This document shows positions 43,712 through 54,990 of a DNA stretch of 64,000 nt, piece by piece. The position numbers and the translations under genes were made by a program. The number at the start of each line of letters is the position of its first letter. Within the stretch, counting starts at the first letter, position 1. The stretch is from Phymatolithon calcareum (Eukaryota > Rhodophyta > Florideophyceae > Hapalidiales), in NCBI GenBank assembly GCA_977006965.1, contig OZ345384.1, positions 1,054,001 to 1,118,000 of the forward strand. Reading direction: 5' to 3'. Below the pieces are notes generated by a model, which was not told the DNA's origin, made no database searches, and worked only from the letters and a program-made list of their open reading frames with translations.

Positions 43712-43978
43712 AAGAAGAAGCGACGCCTCGAAACTGCTACGAGGAGCAATCAAAACAGCCGAACTCACATAGAATGCTAGACATAAGAGTAGAGCCGCCC
43801 TAGCGAGGGCAGCACCTGAGGAAGCCCTGCCCGTATATTCGTATGACTGCGGGGCTTTAAAAAAATTGCAAAAAAATGACCGTTTACATAGTAAAACAAC
43901 TTTTTCGAACTTTAACTTGATGTCGGGGGGCAGATTCACATTCATCACCACATTCACTGGCAATCTTGTCAACCACTT

Positions 43979-44380
43979 TCAAAGGCAGCTCTGCCCCACG
44001 AGTTGAATGGACAGTTTGCGAGTGACGCTACCGATTTGTCCCTCTTTGAGACGAAAGCAGCTCCAAAAGCCGCTCCTGTGATTCACCCACCGTTGAAAGG
44101 CTACTACCTTGCTGCTGTCCAAGGGTTGCCTACCGTGGATCACCGGACCGAACGGCCCACGAGACACGAAACTGAAGATTTCCGGCGCGGGCGGGTAGCC
44201 CGCGCCGGTATTTTTGACCACGACGAATGCTTTGACGAATGCGCGCATTTTGGCGGCTTCTCCGCCGAAATCGGTTGTCGCGATGAAGAACGCTGCCCCG
44301 CTGAAGACCAAGTGAAGAGTGCTGACCCCGAAACATTCGGCGAACCGACGCGAAATATCAGAAATCGTGCTACGTGCTGA
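43979..44380 (-). other. unassigned reading frames upstream of a minisatellite
   Basis: A 110-codon minus frame (MVFSGAAFFIATTDFGGEAA...GPFGPVIHGRQPLDSSKV) and overlapping plus frames are open here. I do not recognise any of them. Open frames on both strands suggest composition effects. Confidence 0.2.
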
Positions 44381-44454
44381 ATGTATGGAACCATCGATAT
44401 CATACCCGGTGCAAGACTAGTTTTCGCCGACGCGGAAACCGGAACCCGCGCCGA

Positions 44455-44800
44455 TAGTCCCCACCGAAGTTGTCCCCCCGAGCGAGGTTCCGTTTTTGGA
44501 GCCGCGCAAGATGTCCCCCCAAGTGGGTTTCCGTTGAAGGCCCCCCGAAGTTGTCCCCCCGAGCGAGCCTCCGTTGACGAATGCCACCCTCCAAGTTGCC
44601 CCCGCGAGCGAGAGCGAGACCTCGTTGAAGAGCCTCCCGAAGTTGTCCCCCCGAAAGAGCACTCGTTGAAGAGCGCCTACCTGTAGCTGTCCCCCCGAGC
44701 GAGCTCTCGTTGAAGAGCACACCCCCTGATGTTAAGAGCCCACAGAAGTTGTCCCCCGAGAGGGCTTCCCTTTATTAGCCCCCCGGAAGTTATGCGAGCG
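44455..44800. repeat. GC-rich minisatellite, about eight degenerate units of 40-60 bp
   Basis: Repeated core GAAGTTGTCCCCCCGAGCGA followed by TCCGTTGAAGAGCC and variants. Cores start near 44468, 44505, 44549, 44596, 44640, 44687, 44747 and 44785. C6 runs make the plus strand strongly pyrimidine-skewed. Frames on the minus strand run through the repeat but are only its translation. Confidence 0.85.
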
Positions 44801-44959
44801 CGCCGAGAAGACCTCCGACTGCGGAGGTTTGCCATACTCGGCAATTTTTATTGCGAAGAAGAAGAACGTAGCAAGTGATGGATACTAGAGTTGGAGATGA
44901 TGGAGATGAGTGCAGCAATTGTGATTTGGGAACATAATTGTTACACAGGGTAGTTACTG

Positions 44960-45044
44960 AGACCCAAGCTGCTCTGTTGTTGGTGAATACCGGCGTTGAG
45001 GGCTTGTAAAATAAAAACATACAATTTCCCCTTGCTGCTGTCCA
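44960..45044 (+). mobile_element. short 3' scrap of the C-tailed LINE family
   Basis: AAGCTGCTCTG...CGGCGTTGAGGGCTTGTAAAATAAAAACATACAATTTCCCC matches the 3' ends at 49300-49375, 49556-49693 and 42248-42312, again ending in C. No clear TSD. Confidence 0.75.
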
Positions 45045-45324
45045 GAGCAGAAGAACACGCTAATAGGCCTTCTGCTACTCGAAACGGAGCCCACCTGACC
45101 ATCAGTCCACCCGCAGCTCCTGCCACAAAAATGTCTTTGAAGGAAATATTAGAGCCAAGTAGTCTCAATTTGACTACCGCTTTTCCATAAATTTCTAGAT
45201 TTTATAGGCACACATAGAATAAAGCTGCCCCTGGCCTCTGTAATGGACATACCATAAGTGCACCTGTCCAAAGTGAGCACATAAGTGAATACTGCAAACT
45301 TGTTGAATACATAAGTAAATTCCT
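45045..45324. other. no gene recognised
   Basis: Spacer; nothing seen. Confidence 0.35.
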
Positions 45325-45800
45325 CGATTAAAAAAGCCACACAGACTTCCGAAGAAATGTTCAAGGCTTCATCAGTTGCTACGTACCTTTGTGTAGCTCT
45401 CGAAATCGCACCGCCACAAGGGCGGACGGAAAAATATAATTATCGGACAATGCTACCAACTGTTCGCATCTTGGCTTCAGTGTAGTTCTTCGTGTACTCT
45501 ATGAGCGTCAAACTGAATAGCAAAAACTCATACAGAGCTTTTTCTGTGTCCGGTCTGCTTTATCCTTCAAGTTCGTATCCTGAAAGTGTGCGCTCCAGTG
45601 TCGCCACATGCTGTCGAGCTCTGTTTCCGAATTTTTCTGTGATGCTTGTAGTGTACACTTGTGGAAATCTACCATAGATGTACTGGAGCGCGAGTTACCT
45701 GTGTTACATCTTGGGGAACTTGAGGATTGCTCGAAATTCCCTTGTTCTATCATATGACATGTTTCTCTTTCTCTTCAATTCGAGGTGTTCGCCTAAGGTG
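45325..45800 (-). mobile_element. 5'-truncated LINE C-terminal fragment (poly(A) lineage)
   Basis: On the minus strand: remnants of the C-terminal block (TTSITEKFGNRARQHVATLE, TEKALYEFLLFSLTLIEYT), followed by the 3' UTR with the GAGCTACACAAAGGTACGTA element shared with the copies at 55568-55849 and 59759-60205, ending GGCTTTTTTAA at 45325. Degenerate; no TSD recognised. Confidence 0.7.
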
Positions 45801-47179
45801 ACTGCCTCGAATCTTGACTAACCTTCCATAGTCAAAATTTTTGACCAAAGCGTTTCCGCAAATTGTTTAGCAGTTTTTAGCTTGTGCAACTTCTGGAGAT
45901 AAATTCGACTCTTCTGTAGAACGCAAACATTGATGTCACACTTTTGGAAGTTCGTGATACCGACGTACTGCTTTTCAGATAAGGGAAGTTGACATACCGT
46001 TTTTCTAATTCATGGCACTGAAGTGCCTTATTCAGGATTTGTGGTACAGTGGTTCAGGTATGTGATGCAGAAGTATGCGTCGAATTCTCACCTGCAGAAC
46101 AATATACATCGACAGGGATTTGCACTGACGCCAGAAGCGGGCGTATTTTATGTGTCTCAGGTTGTCAAATGTACGCCCATAAGTACTCTGAATGCGATGA
46201 GTAGTTGTACAAGTCAGTAGTCACCAACCCGAGAATATAAATCAATTTTAGAGATGATTGCTCCCAATTAGATTGCCGTTCTCTGAAGAAGTTTTGTTTC
46301 GACTACATCCGAACCCATAGGTTAGGAAGTGAAAGCTTTCACTGCAAAGCTAAGCTGAAACCCCCGAAGCGTGTACCATCCGCAGCACCTCCTTAATTGG
46401 ATCGGGAACCATCCTCTCTCCCCTTAGGATCGCTCGGGTGTTATCGACACAATGCCGGTCTTATCTAACCTCTTGGTAGTGCTCTGCACGGCGCGTGCGA
46501 CAGCTGAACTACTCTACACTACTCTAACGCAAATGAAGGGTGGCTGGGTGGAAAAGAAAATATCGAGATCGAGTACTCAGTTCGCGTCGGTGCCAAGATC
46601 GAAGAACTGGCTTCGAGAACGAAAGGGCTTCGCGGACCCCGAATCGGGGTCACCCTCCAGCCTTGAAGTCGACGATAGGACTGCGATGCCGACGTTGTCT
46701 GCTGATGCTCGAGGTGTCCGGCTTATTATCGGTACTATTGAAATGGAAACTCCCGCCATTCCGCTGATTAGTCTCCACAGTATAGTGATGCGACAATGTC
46801 ACCTCGGCGGCAGATGTGCTGAAACCGGAGCCGCTGACCGCCATCAGGTGTGACGAGAACGGAGCAGCTAATCGCCATCACTACTGTAGCCCATAGCGAT
46901 CTTCAGGGGGCATGTCGGTCAACGGCATGTTGACAGGCAGCCGAGTGTTTCTTTTCCAACCTCGTCCGAAACTTGTGCGCGAATGCCAAAGCGGACGGGA
47001 GTAGGATGAGGAATGAGAGCGGTCCGGTATAATCTCGCTGCGAAACCACCGGCCAGATCTCTGTCCACTTTGATCGCTAAAGTGCGTTCTGTTCGAAGAA
47101 GAAAATAATACACAGCCAGTCCCATAGTACAAAGCTATAGAGCACTATGCAAAATCTTGACATCGGAAATAATAAGTGC
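45801..47179. other. no gene recognised; possible tRNA-like boxes at about 46040
   Basis: GTGGTACAGTGGTTCAGG at 46041 resembles a box A and CGTCGAATTCTC at 46080 a poor box B. A 133-codon plus frame at 46452-46853 has no recognisable motif. Confidence 0.3.
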
Positions 47180-47428
47180 GCAATTGGGTGAACACTTCGC
47201 CCTGCGCCTAATGAAAGCGAAACAAGAAATCGAGAAAAAGCCTGATTATGAAGGCAAAGCCGAAGACCTGCGGCACGCAGAGAGAGATATTATGTACCTG
47301 ACATAGCATAACCTCTTAACTGAACAGGCTGATAGAGCTGCACGCGGAATGGTCCACCCCTAAGGAGGAGAGAAATTGCCTCTCTAACGCATGAGAACAA
47401 GAAGAGGAAGTCCTAAATCGAAGAATCC
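47180..47428 (+). mobile_element. old LINE C-terminal region, left part (split by a later LINE)
   Basis: The plus-strand frame reads KPDYEGKAEDLRHAERDIMY, LLTEQADRAARGMV and, after stops, a KKRKS stretch, corresponding to the region just before RKRKIPYDNTRELP in the 37259 LINE. It continues at 48995 after the nested element. Confidence 0.7.
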
Positions 47429-48982
47429 GGGGGGGGGGGGATATATATTGGTTTTATTTTAAAAGCTCCCAAAGCCTCAAGTTGAGTAACAGGGCAGCTT
47501 CTCGATGTTTTCGATACTCATCTCTCTACTCTCCTTCTAATATCTCCTTAATCCGAATTTCTCTCCCTGCCAGGGCCCGAGTAAGTCTTTTGCATTCATA
47601 TTCCGTTTCTTGATCCATCTTCATAGTCCGTAGTATACGTTGCAACACGATAAGCTCCACCACAGCACCAGCCCCAAAGTATTTCGCCAGAATGGATTTC
47701 TCCACAAAGGAACTCTGTTGAAAATAACTCGCAGGCATTTCAACCGCACATTTCTGTCCCTTATATATAGCACTCCTGGTAGGTCGTTCGGTACGTCGAT
47801 CGGGATTTTAACTGTCCGACCCTCTTCTTCCAACGACCAGACTCTGACTGTTGCTTGTAGGCGTTGCTTTTTTGACACCATACCTTCTTCCGCTTGTTTC
47901 AGAGCTTCTTTAAGGTATTCCTCTTCCCCCAGATACCCAATGTCCTTTGATACTTCTTCCAGGTCATCTTCTTTTCCCTGATATTCTTCTGAAAGCTCCA
48001 GGAACTTCCTCCGTCTTACCAAGCTTAAGGCGAACCTTTCAGCCTGGTGCATTCTCCTCATCTGTGGGCTGGCGAGACGGCAGAGCACTCGCATCCTCTC
48101 CCTTCGATACTCGGCATATTTTCCGAAAACATATCTGTAGAAAAGACCTTCTGCTGCTTCAATTGCCGATAGTAGTCGTTTCGTGATCGGTGTCAGGTGG
48201 ATGACATACTCCCATTTGGGGAGAATCAACGACTTGAAAATCCTGATGCACGTGGTTGGTTGGAGTCCTCTGACGTTCAGGCCAATTTGTCGGAGTTTGT
48301 GTATGCATCCCACCCCATTCCGAACTCTTGAGATTGCTGTATCGTCGGTGACTCCATTGTTGTTCAAACTGATCCCCAGGTATGACAGTCTCCAGGCCTG
48401 GTGCAGCTCTTTTCCTGCAAGGAAGAATTTCTTCTTTGGGAGTCCTTTGTACTTAAGGACCTCGCTCTTTCCTGGCTTCGTGTTCCATTTCATGGAGTTC
48501 TCGGCTGCCCACTTCGTAGCTATGTCCAATAGTTTTTGCAATCCTTTTGCATTCTTTGCCTGAAGAAGAACGTCATCCGCAAATAGCTGCGCTGGATGGT
48601 CAGACACTATTCTTGTTACTTGGGCGGCGGCTTCGGCGAACGTATCCATGAATATGTTATATAGGCACGGACTCAGCGGGGAGCCCTGCGGAACACCTCG
48701 GTCGATAATGAACCATGTTTTCGTTTCATCTCCTGCAGATGTAATCCACGACGGTTTCATCACGTAAGATACCATCTTTGTTATGTGCACTGGCAACTTC
48801 TTCTTCAGTCGCTCGAGGAGGATATCCCCCGGGACGCTGTCATACGCTGCTGACAAGTCAAGGACAGCAACGAACGGGTGACCATTTTGCATATTATTCT
48901 TTGCTCGAAGTATGGCCAAATATGTGCTCTTGTCTCTTTGAAAACCCAGTTGTGCTCTGTTAAACCGGTAGTGATCCCTTAT
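47429..48982 (-). mobile_element. C-tailed LINE, 5'-truncated, 12-bp TSD, nested in an older LINE
   Basis: ATCGAAGAATCC at 47417-47428 and 48983-48994. On the minus strand the element begins within RT (DHYRFNRAQLGFQRDKSTYL) and ends GGGAGCTTTTAAAATAAAAC then CAATATATAT followed by a run of at least 12 C (G on the plus strand, 47429-47440). The long homopolymeric C tail stands where other LINEs carry poly(A). Confidence 0.9.
47526..48982 (-). pseudogene. LINE RT of the C-tailed family, almost open
   Basis: About 450 codons are open from the insertion junction: VAVLDLSAAYDSVPGDILLE (palm A), GVPQGSPLSPCLYNIF, FADD at 48572-48583, WNTKPGKSEVLKYKG, LPKWEYVIHLTP and MRRMHQAERFALSLVRRRKF. One frameshift near 47700 moves the end into another frame (VVELIVLQRILRTMKMDQET, ECKRLTRALAGREIRIKEIL, stop at 47526). 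Few defects, so the insertion is fairly young, but the 5' half is missing. Roughly the first 12 codons of the frame that starts at 49018 belong to the flanking DNA. Confidence 0.85.
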
Positions 48983-48994
48983 ATCGAAGAATCC

Positions 48995-49375
48995 CCGTGG
49001 ACGTGACAGAGCCCGCAAACCCGGTTATGTCACTGAAATCGTGAAAACATCGACAGCTGGGCATGAAATGGTTCTTCGGACGCTTTCCCCCACGCGCACC
49101 CACGTCCTACGTAGAGAAATTTGGGGAGTTGGCGGAGAAGAGCCTGGACACACTGCAACAAAACCTCACGAAACCAAGACTAACCGCGACAGCTGAGGAG
49201 GAAACTATGCAGGCAATGAACAAATTATTGGAGTTAGAGATTATAATGACCGAGAAGATGATCGTGTGAGGAAACTTTATCGGAAAGGGAGCATAGCACA
49301 CGGGAAGCTGCTCTGGTGTCCGAACTACTGGCGTTGAGGGCTTCTAAAATAAAAAAACTTACAATTTCCCCCAGT
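48995..49375 (+). mobile_element. old LINE C-terminal region, right part, with C-type 3' end
   Basis: Continues 47180-47428: KHRQLGMKWFFGRFPPRAP, VEKFGELAEKSLDTLQQNLT, ETMQAMNKLLELEIIMTEKM, stop at 49269, then a 3' UTR ending GAGGGCTTCTAAAATAAAAA...ACAATTTCCCCC at about 49375. Confidence 0.8.
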
Positions 49376-49540
49376 ATAAATTTATCCTACTAATGAAAGG
49401 ATTTTTTTGAGTAAGTTCCATGCGCTCCGTCTTGGGGAAAGTCGGCACCTTTCCTACAGTTCTACTAGACTCGAAACTTCAGTTGTTTTAATCAGAATTT
49501 CGTAGTATCTCGTCAATCGCTCGGGCCACGTTTTTGTCCT
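49376..49540. other. no gene recognised
   Basis: Spacer; nothing seen. Confidence 0.3.
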
Positions 49541-49555
49541 CTCTACTGATGAAGT

Positions 49556-49693
49556 GGGGGGAAATTGTAGGTTGTTATTTTAGAAGCCCTCAACGCCGGC
49601 GCACGCCGACACCAGAGCAGCTTCGCATTGCGCTGTAACCCTTCCGGGGAAGACTACAGCATATCGCCTCCATCATCACACAATCATCTCCTC
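49556..49693 (-). mobile_element. 138-bp C-tailed LINE scrap, 15-bp TSD
   Basis: CTCTACTGATGAAGT at 49541-49555 and 49694-49708. On the minus strand the insert ends GAGGGCTTCTAAAATAACAA...ACAATTTCCCCCC, and the C6 touches the TSD directly, which fixes the C run as the true 3' terminus of the element. Confidence 0.9.
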
Positions 49694-49708
49694 CTCTACT
49701 GATGAAGT

Positions 49709-52137
49709 CAAGGCCCTATATATTTTTGCCACCTCTGCCAATAGATGCAGCAGAACACATACGGAGGTGAAACGAGAATTATTTTGAAAGATCTTGCAGC
49801 TGAGAGCAAAAATTATTCTTCTTCTTGTTCTTAAATAATGAAACTGCAGAGTTGACTAGCATACCGAGGCACAGCAATGGTGAGTCAGACCATACACATC
49901 GCACAGACTGCTCGACCGCGCGAGAAAGCTCACCAACATTGCATTCGGTGCAGCAACGACCGATGCACATTCAAGGCGCACGGGCACTGTTGCACATGGA
50001 GTACAGGACTTCTGCATGCCTCTCAATAGGTAGAGAGACTACGTGACAGTACTATGTGTTCATTTTAGGAATATGAGTTCCGTTCTACGGCGCACTTAGG
50101 CACGAGAAGCTGCTATAGTATCTGCGACTTTTCTGGCTTTTGGCTTTCGAAGAACATAATTCCCCCGTCCTTGCAGTGTTTATAGATCATGTTAAGCTTG
50201 AATGAGCTAACGAAACGTCCACTGACGGGTAAAGAACTGAAGAACTATGGTCGCGGTCATGTTGCAAACTGAGTGCTCGATTAGGCGCAAATATTAGTCC
50301 AGAGACTTTTGCCACCTGACTACAACAAGGACATACTACTGCAATGAATAAATAGCTACTTTCCTTCGCGGGACTCCACCGAGTGTGCGTGGAGACAATC
50401 GATGCCACTGAACATGTGGCCTGTGGAAGAGAGACATTAACGGTTGATTAGTAGGGGTGCGAAAGTGTTGAGGTCACCATGCCATCGAGATCAGCACAAC
50501 GTACAGTCTCCTTCAGTGAATTTCAATTCCCAATCAAGAGTGAAAACAACGTCTCCGTTTAGATTCTGGAATTTAATGGGGCTGATCACAGTTCGAGGTG
50601 CAAAGTAAGCAAACTGGAACTCCGCCACTCCAACATATTCTTCGGATCTGGATAAATTAGAAATACCAGAGAAAAAATTGGGTTTAGAATTCACTTCTCT
50701 CTTCCCATGCTGATAGAAAGAGAGGAAACTTACTCGTCGTCTGCTCGTGGAAGTTACCTCAAAGATTAAGCAGCAGAACGATATTAGCATCAGTTCGATT
50801 TTGAGTTCATATGGAACTGCGAGACTCTGCTGTCACTACTTACGTTCGCAGAGTTTGCTGAGAGTAATGATTACTTTCTTAAATCCCTTTACATGCGATG
50901 TTTCCGTTCTGCCTCATCAACCATTAGCCAAAAAGGTTAGTTCCCAACAAGTGTTTAAAGCTCAAAATACGAACCATTTGGACACTTACTTTGCCGAAGA
51001 CTCTTCGGTCGGAGGAGGGCTTTCCTTCGGAATCATGAAACATGCGAACAGGCGATTGTCGCACGCCACATTCACTGTGTATCCTTGGGTGCGAAAAGGC
51101 TCGCACCACGGATAGTAGAGGGAGAGGAGTCCCGGCGGCATGTTGACTCCACAATTGCACTGCGCTTGACAAAGTTCGAGTCTTTAGCTCCGGAACATCG
51201 CCTTTTATAGAGGTCACTGGAACAGCTTCTCTCAAGATGACCTGAATTTTTCCAGAAGGGAAGATGCTATCCAGGAGCCACGAAATGTTGCTTGAGAACG
51301 CAAATTGACAACATAAACAGAGAGACCCGTAAATTCATGATACCAAGAAAAAGGCCTAAACAGCAAATAAAACAGATTGGAGATCTTCAATGTTCAGCCA
51401 GTGGTGGCGCACGAAAGCCTGTCGTACCTTTCACAAATTTCAACCTGAACTTCTTGAATTTAGGTTGATCAGTCTTCGAAAAAACGGCAGTGCCTGCAGT
51501 TGCCAGACGAAAGTAGATTTTTTTGCCGGAATAAAAATAAGCACACCCAACTAATTTCGTTTCTCGCGATTGCTGTTGGTTGTCCAGCTCGAAGTTAAAT
51601 TTCGAATTCATAGAATGGGAGGACAGAAGGAAGGGCTACTGAATTTAAGTTGAAGATACACCTGGCCTGCAAGCCTCCAGCAAAGTCTTTTTGAAGATTA
51701 GGAATTTAACTAGTTCTGTAGATAAACTTTAGAAAAGAGCGGGCGATCGGAGAAAAGTCCTATGAGGTCGGAGCGTGTTGTCTATTGTTGCAAAAGGAAA
51801 ATGAACAACTCAGAACAACAGAAGAGCTTATTACTTTTCGCCAGTTCAGCGTTCTAGAGCCTCACGAAGGTCTACGTGCTATTCAAGAAAGTCTTCGCAT
51901 ATTAGTTAGTCGTGGTGATCCGTACTGAACGCCGGTTCCCAGAACGGAAACCGGGCATGGCGCGATGCCTGCACCGGCCAGTTCTCTCCATGCGCTCCCA
52001 AAGGAGCACTGAGCCGACCAAGACTTGTTGGTAGTTCTTCCGACTGCCTTCCGACGAAACGTGGTGCTCGAGTGCTGCCGTATTTTTAAGATTCCGAATC
52101 TGGCCAACGGCGGTGGAGATTGAAGCAGAAGAAATGG
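49709..52137. other. 2.4 kb without a recognisable gene
   Basis: Several frames of 70-120 codons exist on both strands (for example 50491-50790 minus, 51387-51611 minus), none with a motif I know. Confidence 0.35.
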
Positions 52138-52190
52138 GAACTTTTATTCTAAAGTTACCAACGCATCTGCAGACGCTTGGGGCAACTTTT
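52138..52190 (-). repeat. dispersed repeat, probably a LINE or SINE 3' end
   Basis: AAAGTTACCAACGCATCTGC then AGACGCTTGGGGCAAC, shared with 21790-21835 and 27368-27425. On the minus strand each copy ends TTGGTAACTTTAGAATAAAA or a variant, like a retroposon 3' end. Confidence 0.65.
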
Positions 52191-52609
52191 CGAAGGCCGT
52201 ACGGCCAAACGCAGGGTCTTTCTATGTTGGACGTTTGCATGGTGGGGTGAGACTCGATCTGGTGGAATACCATTACTACCTCCGGCCGATAATTAGGCCT
52301 CGAGGAGGAAATATGTTTCACTCGGTGGAGATTGAAGTGTTGGCCATTCCGAGCCATTCAGACTTTCTCTGAACTTCGCCAACCGGTCCTGAGAACACAT
52401 AGCTGTCTAACAAGCGGAATAACTTGAGGTATGTTGTTCCTTGTCATCTCGAGGGTGTTATTCCTTGACGTCGGAACTGCGACCTCTACGGACTGAAAGA
52501 GAATCTCCTGTCATGCTGGAACGGTGCGTATAGTAAGAAGTGAACATCGGGGAAGAGGAATGAATACACGCCATGAACGCATCTCGTTGACGTGCGGAAA
52601 TTCAGGGCT
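52191..52609. other. no gene recognised
   Basis: Nothing convincing. Confidence 0.35.
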
Positions 52610-52858
52610 CGTTGCAATCCAGAAGAAAGGGAATACAAAAGATAACTGCAGTCAAATATCTCTCTTGAGCCAGACAGGAAAGGTTTTAGAACCCGCTTTC
52701 AATACCTTGCTTAGAAGGTATACTGAAATCACGAGTATCAACTCGGATTTCAGAAAGGCAAGAGCACAGAAAATGCCATACTCCGAGCAACGGAGCTGCA
52801 GCGGAAAGGGTATAGGTGCATAGTAGTCCTCGACCTCCAAGCCGCATACTGTATGACA
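52610..52858 (+). mobile_element. LINE RT fingers fragment (left part of an interrupted element)
   Basis: ISLLSQTGKVLEPAFNTLLR, then in shifted frames LGFQKGKSTENAILRATELQ and RCIVVLDLQAAY. It stops at 52858, where a minus-strand LINE begins, and the same RT continues at about 55139. Confidence 0.65.
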
Positions 52859-53097
52859 CTTTTTTTGAATTCGGAATTTATTAAACGCCCTCAGAAGCAC
52901 TCATGGGACTGGAGGGGAGATGCGTTTCAGAAGACAGTCTCTTGTACCTTTCGATCATCTACTCAAATCCGTGTAGTCTGGGTTAACGTCGTAGCCCTAG
53001 CTGCAAAAACCCTCTCCCGGGGGCCGAGTCAAAATCTTGGGGTCCACTGGTCAGATGTCCTATGGGGCTCAGCGTCGCAGTTCAATTGGCGCCTTGT

Positions 53098-54573
53098 CTA
53101 TTCCATGTCGTCACAAAAGACGATAGTGAAGAAGAGTAGCTTGTCTAGAGCTTTTTCCGTGATATCAATCTCCTCTTTGGTTAGTTGATATCTGCCGAGG
53201 TATTCCTCGAGGTAGCTCATGAGGGTTGCTACAGTATCACCGAACTTGTCTGCGAGATGCGATGCGCTCATTGGGAGGAACCGACCCAATGCCCACTTTA
53301 CCGCTAATTGGAGGTGCCGCGTTTTCGGGAGTCTAATGAACACCGGGGTGGATCAAGACTGATCGTACGGAATTTTCCTCTTTCTGTTGGACTCCAGGAT
53401 ATCTCCTTCTTCTTTGAAGAGCAACTTCCGCTACGATTTTGCTGAAACTCCTTGCTTGAGGAAAGTCAGTGCCATCTCGAAAACGTCGTAATGTAGCATT
53501 GCCGATATGTCTCGACTAACCCATTGCAGTTCCTCCACGTCTCTTTCTTCGATTGGGACGGCCAGAAGGCTTCTTGTCTTTGATCTTGCTCGTTCCAGCA
53601 TTCTGAGTGCTAGAACGAGTCTCTTGTCTTCGGCATTGTGAATTCGGCAAAGAAGACGAAGTCTGATATTGCGGTTTTTCGATATTGGACCGAATACTTG
53701 CGCGAAAAATGTCTTCTCAACTTCTGCGATTGCCGTCTGGACTCTCGGTGTCCATGGCGTCTGGTGCATGGCATACTCCCATCTTGGTTGTATTAACGCC
53801 CAGCAGTTCTTCAATGCTTTCGAGGGGCTGAGTGCCCACAACGAGACACCGAGGGAACTCAGTTGATAAACCGCGATCTTGGCCTGTCGGATGCGCTCAA
53901 GAATATTTGTGTCGGTAACTCCTTCATTGCTGCGTGAGATGCCAAGGTATGAGATTTCTTTGACCTTTGCCAACGTTTTCCCTGCAATCTTGAAAAGAGA
54001 TAATCTTGTGCTGTCCGAGAGAAGAACTTCGCACTTCCCAGCCGTCGTGTTCCAAATCATCTGTCTTTCCTTGCCCATTTCAATGCTATATAGCGGGACA
54101 AAAGAGAATGTTAACTTTAACAGTCTCTTTAGTCCCACTAGTGTCTTGCCGATAGGAGCACGTCGTCTGCAAAGAGGACTGCTGCTACATCGGCGACTTC
54201 TCGCGGCACCTGGCTTATGCTTTCTGCGAATTCGTCCATGAAAATATTGTGCTCAGCGAGGATCCCTGAGTTGTCCTTTGTCAATTAGAAACCACTTCTG
54301 CTGCGGGCCCCCGACCGAAGATACCCAGGAAGGAATCAAGATTGGCTCGATCATCGCGCAAAATTCTTGCGGTAGAAGTCCTGTCATTCGCTCTTGCAGG
54401 TGTTGTCTAAGCATTGTGTCGTCAAGGGTGGGGCCCAATTTATTGCGATTGCAATATATTGCAATATGCAATTGCAATACGAGATTGCGAAGTGCACCGG
54501 TATTGCAATTAGTATTGCATCCTTCTGCACCCGATTCCTTACATGGGTATATGGTACAGTGCAGCACCGTCAT
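53098..54573 (-). pseudogene. RT and C-terminal domain of the 52859-55138 LINE
   Basis: From 54440 down: LPQEFCAMIEPILIPSWVSS, KWFLIDKGQ, a gap, the region LLADDVLL-like with the DD lost in frameshifts (about 54170), MIWNTTAGKCEVLLSDSTRL, EGVTDTNILERIRQAKIAVY, NCWALIQPRWEYAMHQTPWT, EVEKTFFAQVFGPISKNRNI and the C-terminal ADKFGDTVATLMSYLEEYLG. Several frameshifts. Confidence 0.7.
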
Positions 54574-54990
54574 GTTGAATAATACGTTGCGTCAACATGT
54601 AGGCTGCCGCCTTGATGCGGACTGAATTAGAGGCTTCCACGAATGAGCTGCGTGTCCAACGTAGCGAAACTGTGGTTCTCAGCCTGCGAAACACAGCATC
54701 ACTACGTTGTACCCACATCTCATTAACTGAGATCCTCCTCACCAGATCCTTGCCCGCTATCGACTGAGAGTGCCACCAGAAGCGATGACCGACCCGAGCC
54801 CCAAGGACATTGCTCTTGCCTTGATGCCCTTTGCTTTACTTCGAGATGGCGCAAAGCGTCAGCTCAAAGTAAAGCATTGTATTGTTGATCATGGGCTGCC
54901 CGGTACTGCAATAAGTAGTGCAAGCTTCAGCTCAGGGCAATAAATATTGCGTATTGCAGCCGGAGCTGCAATCAAATTGTTCCAACCCCT
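54440..54990. repeat. TATTGCAATA-rich repeat block
   Basis: Dense TATTGCAATA and GCAATATATTGC words at 54445-54520 and 54905-54970, with a non-repetitive middle. Similar patches at 23160, 27700 and 32930. It looks like a fold-back or MITE-like insertion within the LINE. Confidence 0.5.

Larger units (their letters stand above)
37259..43875 (+). mobile_element. nearly full-length ORF1-EN-RT LINE, 13-bp TSD, interrupted by a TIR element
   Basis: ATGACCGTTTACA occurs at 37246-37258 and 43876-43888. Without the TIR element (40486-42515) the LINE is about 4.6 kb. Order: coiled-coil ORF1, AP-type endonuclease, RT, conserved C-terminal domain, short 3' UTR with GGGGCTTTAAAAAAATTGCA. The ORF1 frame is open right up to the 5' TSD without a start codon, so a little of the 5' end is probably missing. 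Stops and frameshifts scattered through all domains make it inactive. Confidence 0.9.

Noticed and set aside
44400-44722. Frames of about 100 codons through the C-rich repeat as a repeat protein
   Set aside because: They are translations of the minisatellite on several frames, with no start context and irregular unit lengths.
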